From Candidatus Kapaibacterium sp. (GTDB taxonomy: Bacteria; Bacteroidota; Ignavibacteria; Kapaibacteriales; UBA4661), in assembly GCA_025363605.1 (NCBI GenBank), contig JANYDO010000090.1, forward strand, positions 1 to 42,633: a stretch of 42,633 nt of DNA. Reading direction: 5' to 3'. Positions 7,535 through 14,985 of this stretch are shown here, in pieces. The translations under genes were made by a program, and so were the position numbers. Under the pieces are notes generated by a model, which did no database searches, was not told where the DNA came from, and was given only the letters and a program-made list of their open reading frames with translations. The first letter of the stretch is position 1. Each line of letters starts with the position of its first letter.

Positions 7535-8830
7535 ATGCAAACCATACCTACCTCCGCCGAACTATCCGCTTCCCACCGCGAACGTGTACCAATCTATGCT
7601 TGGATGGTGCTTGGCTTGCTATCATTGGTCTATACGCTCAATTTTCTTGACCGTACGCTCATCTATATTCTTTTTCCACCTATCAAGCGCGAAATGGTGC
7701 TGACAGATTTCCAGCTTGCGCTCTTGGGTACAACCTCATTTGTGATTTTTTACACGCTCTTGGGCATCCCCTTCGGGCGACTTGCCGACAGAGTTACGCG
7801 CAAATATCTGATTGCGGGCGGCTTGGCGGTATGGAGCATTTTTTCCGGTTTAACGGGCTTTGCGGGTGATTTTTGGACAATCTTTTTCTGCCGCGTGATG
7901 GTGGGCGTAGGCGAGGCAACGCTTGGCCCGGCGGCAATGTCGCTTTTGAGCGACTACTTTCCTCTTTCCAAGCGAGCGACCGCGCAATCACTCTATTCAG
8001 CAGGTATTCCGCTTGGCGCTGCGGCTGCGTTCTTTCTGGGCGGCGCTATTGCTGAAACGCTCTCGTGGCGCTGGGCGTTCTATTTGTTAGGTTTTCCGGG
8101 TGTCGCGCTGGCAATTCTTGTTCTGTTTATCAAAGAGCCGGAGCGAGGCGTACAAGAATTAAAAACGCAGGAAACAAGTTCAGATACAGATGATGGCGGC
8201 TGGCGGCGCTTGGTCTCCAATAAAACACTTTATCTGCACCACATTGGCTATGCGTTTTTTGCTGTGGCGACCAATAGTTTGAGTATTTGGGTTCCGACCT
8301 TTTTGAATCGCGCTTACGGGATGTCGCTTACGTCCATCGGCATGATGTCGGGAACATCCATGCTTCTTGCGGGCGGCTTGGCGACTGCTTTCGGTGGTGT
8401 TATTGCTGACCGCTTCCGCGCTCGTTTTCCGGGCGGGCGGATGATTTTCACTGCACTCGCAGCACTTTTCTGTGCGGTGCTATGGAGTACGTTTTTGTGG
8501 TCAGGTACGCTTTCGGTGATGATTGTTTGCTACTTTTTCCTCGCCGGAATGGGGCTGGTCTGGCTTGGTCCGGGGGCTGCGGATGTGCATGACATCGTTG
8601 GTCCTCGCCTGCGTGGGCTTGGTGTGGGTGTGTATTTCTTTACGGTAAACATTATCGGTTATGGCTTCGGACCGCCAATTATCGGACGTTTGAATGATAT
8701 GGTCGGAGTGGCACAGAATCCCTCTGCGATGGTCTATGGCTTGCTGATATGCCCCGTTGCCTGCCTTGTGGCGGCATTACTGCTTTTTGCCGCCAGTCGT
8801 TCGCTTCAGGCAGCTTCAGCAAAACAATAA
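7535..8830 (+). CDS. Spinster-like MFS transporter
   Basis: This is a 431-residue inner-membrane protein with about 12 hydrophobic helices. The ATG at 7535 follows AGGA at 7521-7524 and lies 13 nt after the preceding stop, so the two genes are probably co-transcribed. NFLDRTLIYILFPPIKREM in helix 1, GIPFGRLADRVTRK in the loop between helices 2 and 3, and GVGEATLGPAAMSLLSDYFP in helix 4 match the Spinster-like branch of the major facilitator superfamily. Family members move lipids, sphingolipids or organic acids; bacterial ones often sit beside catabolic genes for aromatic or lipidic acids. Inference: it brings the substrate, or a processed acid, across the inner membrane after the TonB-dependent receptor has taken it across the outer membrane. 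Confidence 0.85.
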   Translation: MQTIPTSAELSASHRERVPIYAWMVLGLLSLVYTLNFLDRTLIYILFPPIKREMVLTDFQLALLGTTSFVIFYTLLGIPFGRLADRVTRKYLIAGGLAVWSIFSGLTGFAGDFWTIFFCRVMVGVGEATLGPAAMSLLSDYFPLSKRATAQSLYSAGIPLGAAAAFFLGGAIAETLSWRWAFYLLGFPGVALAILVLFIKEPERGVQELKTQETSSDTDDGGWRRLVSNKTLYLHHIGYAFFAVATNSLSIWVPTFLNRAYGMSLTSIGMMSGTSMLLAGGLATAFGGVIADRFRARFPGGRMIFTALAALFCAVLWSTFLWSGTLSVMIVCYFFLAGMGLVWLGPGAADVHDIVGPRLRGLGVGVYFFTVNIIGYGFGPPIIGRLNDMVGVAQNPSAMVYGLLICPVACLVAALLLFAASRSLQAASAKQ

Positions 8831-8872
8831 CTTTTGGCAGGAAGAATAAATTCAAGGTAGCAATAAAGCGCT

Positions 8873-8919
8873 GTTGTGTGTTCGTCAGTTGGCTGTTCAT
8901 TTCTATTCGTTGTGTGTTC
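8873..8919 (+). promoter_or_regulatory. Direct repeat GTTGTGTGTTC before the TonB receptor gene
   Basis: The 11-nt sequence GTTGTGTGTTC occurs at 8873-8883 and 8909-8919, 36 nt apart, in the 145-bp gap between the MFS and receptor genes. The core TTGTGTGTT also forms a pair with 35-nt spacing before the LRR gene. A promoter or activator-binding role is possible. Confidence 0.35.
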
Positions 8920-8975
8920 TATCAATGCGCATTAAATAACTCTTTTACATTATTACATTGTTCGGGATGGTTGTT

Positions 8976-11636
8976 ATGGTACGATATATTCTACTTTTTT
9001 GCACCGCTTTGGTGCTGAGTTCTGTAGCCGGATTTGCTCAAATTACCGGCAAAATAACGGACAAAGAATCGAAAAAAGCCATGCCCGGTGTGCGCGTGGC
9101 AATCAAAGACACGCGCTACGGCGCTCAATCGGATGCCCAAGGGAATTACGCCGTCAAAGGTGTTCCCGCAGGCACATACAAACTCACGTTTACCTACATC
9201 GGCTACAAAACACTGGAGCAAACCATTACCGCCGGTGACGCACCGCAAACGGTGGATGTAGAAATGGCAATCGGCGCTATCTCCACGCAAGATATTATCG
9301 TCCTTGGTGCATCGCGGCGGGCAGAGAAAGTGACAGACGCTCCGGCATCTATTCAATCAGTAAGCGCACAAGAGCTTGAGCGACAGCCGCTTGCAGCCGT
9401 CGGACAGGCGTTTGCAACATTGAAAGGTGTTGATTTTGTTCGCTCCGGTATTGACGGCATCGGCATCAATGCTCGCGGTTTCAATAGTGCTTTCAATTCT
9501 CGCATGATGGTCGTCAGCGACGGACGCTTTTCGCTTTTGCCCGGCACAGGGCTTGCTATCGGCAACCTGAACACGAATATCAAAGAAGATATTCAGACAA
9601 TGGAAATGATTCTGGGTCCTTCGTCGGCATTGTATGGTCCAAATGCGCACAACGGCACGGTCAATATCGTTAGCAAAGACCCACGCAACTCGCAAGGCAC
9701 AACAATTGCCGTTAATTACGGGCAACAAAATTACTTCTCCGGTCGCATCCGTCATGCGGGCGCTGCGGGCGACTTTGCGTGGAAAGCAACGTTTGAATAT
9801 ATGACCGCCCGCGATTGGGATTTTACCGATACCGTCTATCAAACAGCAGCCAATGGCGGTTCGATTCCGCACTTCAATCCCGCAAACCCCAAAGTGAGCA
9901 AAGCCGGCTTCACCGCAGACGGTCGTGGTGATAACACCGTGGACGTGCTGGAAGTGCGCCACGTGCGCTTTGAAGGTTCGCTTTATTGGAATATGCCGTT
10001 TGAATCGGACTTCTTCGGTGGTCGCCCTGACCTGATTTTGTCATATGGTCAAAGTACCAATCGTGGCGCTGGTCCCACCAATGCCGGACGCAACTACATT
10101 AACGATTGGCAATTCTCCTACATTCAGGCAAAATTTGCTTCCCCTCGACTCTTTGCTCAAGTCTATAACACGATGAACAATTCGGGTAATACCTTCCCGC
10201 TTCAGAACGTGACCAACATTATGAACGGCAACATCGTTCCGGTGCCGACGCTCTTCGGACCGCTCCGCAACGCAGATTTGGTCACGAAGGTAACAACAGG
10301 TAAAATTACCGCCGGAGAAGCAATTCAGGCTTCCAAATTTGCCGAACTCTCGACGCGCCTCAATGCAGAAATTCAGTACAACAATAGCATTGGCGACAAT
10401 CTGAAATACGTTCTCGGCGTGAACTATCAACTGGAATCACCCAAAAGCAACGGCACGTACTTGGGTGATAACGTAGCCTTCCGTGGAGACGGCACAACCA
10501 CGCTTGGTTCGGGACGTATGCTTTCTGAAGGTTACATCAGCATTGCTCCGATTAGCCAAATTGGTGGCGCTGTGCAACTGGACTGGGATCCGATTTCCGA
10601 AATCCGCGTCACAGCTGCTGCGCGTGTTGATAATCACGCTATTTTTGGGACGCTCTTCGCACCCAAAGCAGGCATTATTTTCAAAGGTGCAGGCGGCGCA
10701 TTTCGCGCAACATATGGTCGCGGCTACGTTACGCCAACACCGCTCAATCTCTTTATTTTCGTTCCGGCGGCTCTTGTCAATATACCCGGTGGTCAAGGTC
10801 AACAATCCACATTAAGCATCGTCGGCAATTCCGAAGGCTTCACGCTGGAAAATGGTCAGGTGTTCGACAAACTCCGCCCTGAGCAAGTAGATACCTACGA
10901 AATTGGCTACAAAGGCGCTCCGGTGGACAAACTCTTTATTGACATTTCGGCATATTACCAAAACTCTAAAGACTTCATCAGTCCTGCTATCCCGACCTAC
11001 GCTTCCACTTTTGCATCAAATACCCGCGTTGTTAAAATTGGCTCTACCCCGATTCAACCGCAGTATATTCAGACGTATGTGAACTTCGGTCAGATTGATG
11101 CTTTCGGTCTTGATGTCGGCGTAAGCTATGCGCTCACCGATAACTTCACCATTTCGGCAAACTATTCGTTCTTCAATCCGAACTACGATTCCACTCGCCG
11201 CGATGCGACGGGCAAACTTGTCTTCGACGTAAACCGCGACGGGCGCGTCACGCCGAATGAAATCGCCGTTAATACTGCTCCGCACAAACTGTCGGTCATT
11301 CTGGGTGCAAAAGACCTTTTCGACGGAAGATTCTTCGCATCGCTTTCGGCACGCTACGTGGCACAGTACGACTTCGTTTCCGGCGTTCACTTCGCAGGCA
11401 CATTCAGCCAAAATGCTCGCCCGCTTGCACTGGGGAACTTCCTCTTCAATCGCGGTCCGCTTGGCGGCTTCACAAGCATTGACATCAGCGCGGGCTACAA
11501 AATCCTCAGCAACCTCACGGTTTCGCTCTCGGTGACAAATTTGCTTGATACCGTACAGCGCGAGATGGTTGCTTCGCCTTCTATACCACGTTTTATTTTG
11601 GGTGAAGCTCGTTTTGATATTCCGGCATTTTATTGA
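8976..11636 (+). CDS. TonB-dependent outer-membrane receptor
   Basis: This 886-residue receptor begins with the signal peptide MVRYILLFCTALVLSSVAGFAQ; an ATG at 8967 and a TTG at 8958 are alternative starts. Residues 23 to about 105 form a carboxypeptidase-regulatory-like domain (ITGKITDKESKKAMPGVRV, GNYAVKGVPAGTYKLTFTYIGY). The plug follows (about 110-230; ASIQSVSAQELERQP, INARGFNS, GPSSALYGPNAHNGTVNIVSK). The rest is a 22-strand-type barrel ending in an aromatic residue (DIPAFY). D751-E762 spells an EF-hand-like loop (DVNRDGRVTPNE), probably extracellular. The plug fits Oar/FecA-like rather than SusC-type receptors, and no SusD gene is nearby. Inference: it imports the hydrophobic substrate of the acyl-CoA cluster, but iron-chelate uptake cannot be excluded. 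A terminator follows. Confidence 0.9.
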   Translation: MVRYILLFCTALVLSSVAGFAQITGKITDKESKKAMPGVRVAIKDTRYGAQSDAQGNYAVKGVPAGTYKLTFTYIGYKTLEQTITAGDAPQTVDVEMAIGAISTQDIIVLGASRRAEKVTDAPASIQSVSAQELERQPLAAVGQAFATLKGVDFVRSGIDGIGINARGFNSAFNSRMMVVSDGRFSLLPGTGLAIGNLNTNIKEDIQTMEMILGPSSALYGPNAHNGTVNIVSKDPRNSQGTTIAVNYGQQNYFSGRIRHAGAAGDFAWKATFEYMTARDWDFTDTVYQTAANGGSIPHFNPANPKVSKAGFTADGRGDNTVDVLEVRHVRFEGSLYWNMPFESDFFGGRPDLILSYGQSTNRGAGPTNAGRNYINDWQFSYIQAKFASPRLFAQVYNTMNNSGNTFPLQNVTNIMNGNIVPVPTLFGPLRNADLVTKVTTGKITAGEAIQASKFAELSTRLNAEIQYNNSIGDNLKYVLGVNYQLESPKSNGTYLGDNVAFRGDGTTTLGSGRMLSEGYISIAPISQIGGAVQLDWDPISEIRVTAAARVDNHAIFGTLFAPKAGIIFKGAGGAFRATYGRGYVTPTPLNLFIFVPAALVNIPGGQGQQSTLSIVGNSEGFTLENGQVFDKLRPEQVDTYEIGYKGAPVDKLFIDISAYYQNSKDFISPAIPTYASTFASNTRVVKIGSTPIQPQYIQTYVNFGQIDAFGLDVGVSYALTDNFTISANYSFFNPNYDSTRRDATGKLVFDVNRDGRVTPNEIAVNTAPHKLSVILGAKDLFDGRFFASLSARYVAQYDFVSGVHFAGTFSQNARPLALGNFLFNRGPLGGFTSIDISAGYKILSNLTVSLSVTNLLDTVQREMVASPSIPRFILGEARFDIPAFY

Positions 11637-11656
11637 TAGATTGCGATATAACGCGA

Positions 11657-11691
11657 GGGGCGGGTACTTTCAGGTTCCGCCCCATTTTTTT
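11657..11691 (+). terminator. Rho-independent terminator after the TonB receptor gene
   Basis: GGGGCGG (11657-11663) pairs with CCGCCCC (11677-11683) around a 13-nt loop and is followed by a T7 run at 11685-11691. It lies only 26 nt before the acyl-CoA ligase start. It should separate, or attenuate, transcription between the uptake and enzyme halves of the cluster. Confidence 0.8.
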
Positions 11692-11717
11692 AGGGTATTT
11701 TTCAAGAGACAGATTTC

Positions 11718-13238
11718 ATGTACGCCTTCGATCTTCTCCAAAAGCGCACCGAGCTTTCGCCGGACACCGTCGCCCTTGTGGATACGGCAACAGCGCGTGA
11801 ATATACCTACCCGCAAGTGAATGAGCGTTCAAGCCGCTTGGCGGAATTTCTCACTCGTGAATTGCGCCTGAGCAAAGGCGACCGCGTGGCGGTGCTCTGC
11901 CAAAACTGTACGGAATGTATCGAAATTCTCTACGCCTCAGCCAAAGCGGGCTTGGTGATGGTTCCGCTTAACTGGCGGCTTTCGGTGGCGGAATCGCAAT
12001 CTATTCTTGACGATTGCACCCCAAACGCACTTTTTTATGATGATTATTGCTTGAACGCCGCACAGCATCTTACGGTGCAAGATAAGCACTTTATTGGTTT
12101 TCGCTCACCCGAACTTCCCGACGGACATTTTGACTACGAACAAGCACTGGCAAGCGCTTCTGGGCAGATTGTGGTAATGCCGGAGCGTGATTTTTCGGAA
12201 TTGTGGTATTTGCTTTATACCTCCGGCACGACCGGCAAACCCAAAGGCGTATTGCAAACCTACGGCACAACCGTTGTCAACGCGCTCAATATCGGCTTTG
12301 CGACCGATTTGACTTCGCGCGACACAACGCTTAATCTCTTACCGCAATTTCACGCGGGCGGACTGAACCTCTTCACCAATCCCACACTCCATGCGGGCGG
12401 CACGGCGATGATTCAGCGTTCATTCGAGCCGTCGGAAACATTCCGTTTGCTGGCAGAGCGGGCAACGATGTTCTTCGGTGTTCCGGCGGTCTATTTGTTT
12501 TTGAGCCAGCATCCCGATTTTGAGAAGACCGAATTTGCCCAAATGCGCTCGTGGAGCTGTGGTGGAGCGCCAATGCCCGTACCGCTTTTGGAAATGTATG
12601 CCTCGCGGGGCATCGTGATTCGGCAGGGAATGGGTATGACCGAAACAGGTCCCACATGCTTTCTGATTGATGAAAAAAATGCTGTTACAAAAATTGGCTC
12701 GGTCGGAAAACCGCAACTCTACGTGCAAACCCGCATCGTTGATGCCGACGGCATAGATGTGAAGCGAGGCGAAGCGGGCGAACTGATGATGCGCGGTCCC
12801 GGCATTACGCCCGGCTACTGGAATATGCCCGAAGCCACCAAAGCCGCCTTCACGAGTGACGGCTGGCTGCGCTCCGGCGATATTGCCCGCGAGGACGAGG
12901 ACGGCTACTACTACATCATTGACCGCGCAAAAGATATGTACATTTCGGGCGGCGAAAACGTCTATCCGGCAGAAATAGAAAATGTGCTGTACGCTTGCCC
13001 GGATATTGCCGAAGCCGCCGTTATTGGTGTTCCTGACAAAAAATGGGGCGAAGTCGGCAAAGCAGTTGTCGTGCCTAAGCCCGGGCATACGCCGACGGAA
13101 GCAGCAATTGTCGCCTTTTGCGCCGAGCGTTTGGCAAAGTTCAAAGTGCCCAAAACAGTCATTTTTATGGAGTCACTGCCACGCAATGCGTCGGGCAAAG
13201 TTGTCAAACCTGAATTACGTGCGCTGTATGGCAAATAG
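11718..13238 (+). CDS. AMP-forming acyl-CoA ligase (FadD-like, ANL superfamily)
   Basis: This 506-residue enzyme activates a carboxylic acid with ATP to an acyl-AMP and transfers it to CoA. The length is that of short FadD13/4-coumarate-CoA-ligase-like members. The P-loop YTSGTTGKPKG is at 168-178, the GMTETG motif near 310, the hinge region WLRSGDIAREDEDGYYYI near 390, DRAKDMYISGGENVYPAEIE after that, and the catalytic lysine in PRNASGKVVK near 495. The substrate pocket cannot be read from sequence. The ORF begins just after a strong terminator. Its stop overlaps the start of the MaoC gene by 11 nt (ATGGCAAATAG), so those two are translationally coupled. Inference: it primes the imported acid for the hydratase, isomerase and reductase encoded next. 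Confidence 0.92.
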   Translation: MYAFDLLQKRTELSPDTVALVDTATAREYTYPQVNERSSRLAEFLTRELRLSKGDRVAVLCQNCTECIEILYASAKAGLVMVPLNWRLSVAESQSILDDCTPNALFYDDYCLNAAQHLTVQDKHFIGFRSPELPDGHFDYEQALASASGQIVVMPERDFSELWYLLYTSGTTGKPKGVLQTYGTTVVNALNIGFATDLTSRDTTLNLLPQFHAGGLNLFTNPTLHAGGTAMIQRSFEPSETFRLLAERATMFFGVPAVYLFLSQHPDFEKTEFAQMRSWSCGGAPMPVPLLEMYASRGIVIRQGMGMTETGPTCFLIDEKNAVTKIGSVGKPQLYVQTRIVDADGIDVKRGEAGELMMRGPGITPGYWNMPEATKAAFTSDGWLRSGDIAREDEDGYYYIIDRAKDMYISGGENVYPAEIENVLYACPDIAEAAVIGVPDKKWGEVGKAVVVPKPGHTPTEAAIVAFCAERLAKFKVPKTVIFMESLPRNASGKVVKPELRALYGK

Positions 13239-14097
13239 TGGTTTGGTAACAAATACGGATAACAACAACGTTTTCACGCGAACATTTTCGCAAGAAGACT
13301 TCAACCGCTTTGGCGCTCTGAGTGGCGACGGCAATCCTATTCACGTCAGCCCGGAATTTTCTGCACGGACACGATTCGGGCGAACTGTTAGTCATGGGAT
13401 GTTGCTCTACACCGCTATTGACGCGCTCTTGAGCAGACAATTTCCAAACCTCCGTCCCATAAAACAAGAACTGATGTTTCCCAACCCGACCTTTACGGGC
13501 GAGGAAATTACGTTCACGGTGTTTCCCCCAGACACAATCAACGACGGACGTTCTGTCGCAATCGTTCTCACAAAAAAGGACGGCACGTGCGTCTGCGAAA
13601 GCCAAACGGAACTTGTTTCCGCAGAAATGCCACGTGCAAAGATGGAAAATACAACAAGTGAGATAAAAGCACATACTGGCGAAGATACCGAGACGTACAA
13701 GCATCTCGCCGTTGGGCAACGAGCCTCTGTGCGGCGCATCTTCACAGCAAGCGACATTGCAGAATATAGGCAACTTGCAGGATTGCCGGACGAATTGGAC
13801 ACGCAGCACATCTTGGGCGCACAACGCATCGCGCCACCACTTCCGGCAGGCATGATTTCTGCGCTGCTCGGCATGACGCTCCCGGGCAAAGGTACGAACT
13901 ACCTCAAGCAACGCTATATGCTTTTTGACACCGCCCGCGTGGGCGAAGAAATCACGGCAAGTGTCGAAATTGTGCGGATTCGCGGCGGCAAAGCACTTGT
14001 CAATCTCCGAACGCTCTGCCGCGTAGAAGACCGCATTATTGCTGACGGCGAGGCGCTTGTGCTGGCGAAGGATGTTGAGGTATCAACCAATCAGTAG
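13228..14097 (+). CDS. Double-hotdog MaoC-like hydratase/dehydratase
   Basis: This 289-residue protein starts at the ATG at 13228, inside the last codons of the ligase gene; the frame stays open upstream but only as a shadow. The N-terminal hotdog domain (about 15-135) has the R-specific hydratase motif: D34 and H39 in SGDGNPIHVSPEF, then FGRTVSHGML. A second hotdog domain (about 155-285; VRRIFTASDIAEYRQLAG, IAPPLPAGMISALLG) keeps the fold but has lost the catalytic D/H pair and the HG motif. Eukaryotic-type hydratase 2 is also a double hotdog with one active half. Inference: it hydrates a trans-2-enoyl-CoA (or performs the reverse reaction) in the cluster's pathway. The crotonase gene follows after 12 nt. 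Confidence 0.85.
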   Translation: MANSGLVTNTDNNNVFTRTFSQEDFNRFGALSGDGNPIHVSPEFSARTRFGRTVSHGMLLYTAIDALLSRQFPNLRPIKQELMFPNPTFTGEEITFTVFPPDTINDGRSVAIVLTKKDGTCVCESQTELVSAEMPRAKMENTTSEIKAHTGEDTETYKHLAVGQRASVRRIFTASDIAEYRQLAGLPDELDTQHILGAQRIAPPLPAGMISALLGMTLPGKGTNYLKQRYMLFDTARVGEEITASVEIVRIRGGKALVNLRTLCRVEDRIIADGEALVLAKDVEVSTNQ

Positions 14098-14109
14098 GCA
14101 AAAAACATA

Positions 14110-14874
14110 ATGGCGCTTATTCTTACAGAACAACACGGCACAACAACAATCATAACGCTGAATCGTCCCGAACGGCATAACAGCTTGATTCCTGAATTTC
14201 TCCGTGAATTCTTGGAAGTATTATCTAACATTGCTCACGATGCAAGCGCTCGTGCGGTTATCCTCAAAGCAAATGGACGCTCATTTTCTACTGGCGGCGA
14301 CGTGCAAGGTTTTATGAACCACGCAGACACACCGGAAAATCTTGAGCGGTACGCACAAGAACTTGTTGGTTTGCTGAACGATGTGATGCTTGCTATCATG
14401 CGCCTTCCTGTTCCTGTCATTACCTGCGTTCAGGGTATCGTGACGGGTGGTTCACTCGGACTTGTTTTGGCTTCTGATATGGTACTCATCTCACCCGAAG
14501 CCACCTTTACTCCCTACTACGCGACAGTCGGCTTTAGTCCTGACGGCGGTTGGGGAACGCTTCTTGCCCTTGCCATCGGTACAAAGCGGGCAGCGGAACT
14601 GCTCTTGACCGATAACACGCTCACAGCAGAAGATGCCGTCTCATTCGGGCTTGCAAACCGCATTGTTCCTCGCACCAAACTTGAAGAAGAGGCATTACTT
14701 TTGGCTGAAAGAATTGCCGGAAAAGAGGCGGGCGGCGTTGCTGAGGCAAAACGACTTCTTTGGCGTGGGATTGATGATACTGCCTCCGCGCTCGAAGAAG
14801 AGCGTTCGCGCTTTGTACGTCAGATTCTAACGGACGAAGCCCGCACAGGAATGACGAAATTTTTGACGACATGA
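14110..14874 (+). CDS. Crotonase-fold enoyl-CoA isomerase/hydratase, PaaG-like
   Basis: This 254-residue crotonase-family protein has the usual oxyanion-hole segments (GRSFSTGGD near 56-64 and GIVTGGSLGLVLASD at 109-123). Both hydratase glutamates are missing: the position of rat Glu144 is G117 and that of Glu164 is Y137. Instead D145 in GFSPDGGWG falls where PaaG and related enoyl-CoA isomerases carry their catalytic aspartate (PDxGG). It is therefore more likely a double-bond isomerase or ring-opening enzyme than a hydratase. That division of labour fits the neighbouring MaoC protein, which retains hydratase residues. A REP-like repeat begins 3 nt after the stop codon. The substrate is unknown. 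Confidence 0.85.
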   Translation: MALILTEQHGTTTIITLNRPERHNSLIPEFLREFLEVLSNIAHDASARAVILKANGRSFSTGGDVQGFMNHADTPENLERYAQELVGLLNDVMLAIMRLPVPVITCVQGIVTGGSLGLVLASDMVLISPEATFTPYYATVGFSPDGGWGTLLALAIGTKRAAELLLTDNTLTAEDAVSFGLANRIVPRTKLEEEALLLAERIAGKEAGGVAEAKRLLWRGIDDTASALEEERSRFVRQILTDEARTGMTKFLTT

Positions 14875-14877
14875 ATT

Positions 14878-14953
14878 GGAGTGCGAACGCAAGTTCGCAA
14901 CAAGAAGATAATATTCGATAATTGGCTATGGTGCAAACTTGTGTTTGCACTCC
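14878..14953. repeat. REP-like inverted pair, family B
   Basis: Two 24-nt arms (14878-14901 and 14930-14953) are inverted copies with 20 of 24 positions alike. Each folds into a 7-bp stem with a 4-nt loop: TGCGAAC-gcaa-GTTCGCA on the left, TGCAAAC-ttgt-GTTTGCA on the right. A G-C pair in one is replaced by A-T in the other, a compensatory change. GGAG precedes each hairpin, at the outer ends. The element fills the gap between the crotonase and hydrolase genes. Confidence 0.75.
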
Positions 14954-14985
14954 GAAGTCATCACCATTTTTACTCCCCAAACACC

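Noticed and set aside
12982-13227. Upstream extension of the MaoC gene to give a 371-residue protein
   Set aside because: The extra 82 residues overlap the C-terminal domain of the ligase in another frame and show no hotdog features; the ATG at 13228 fits the family.
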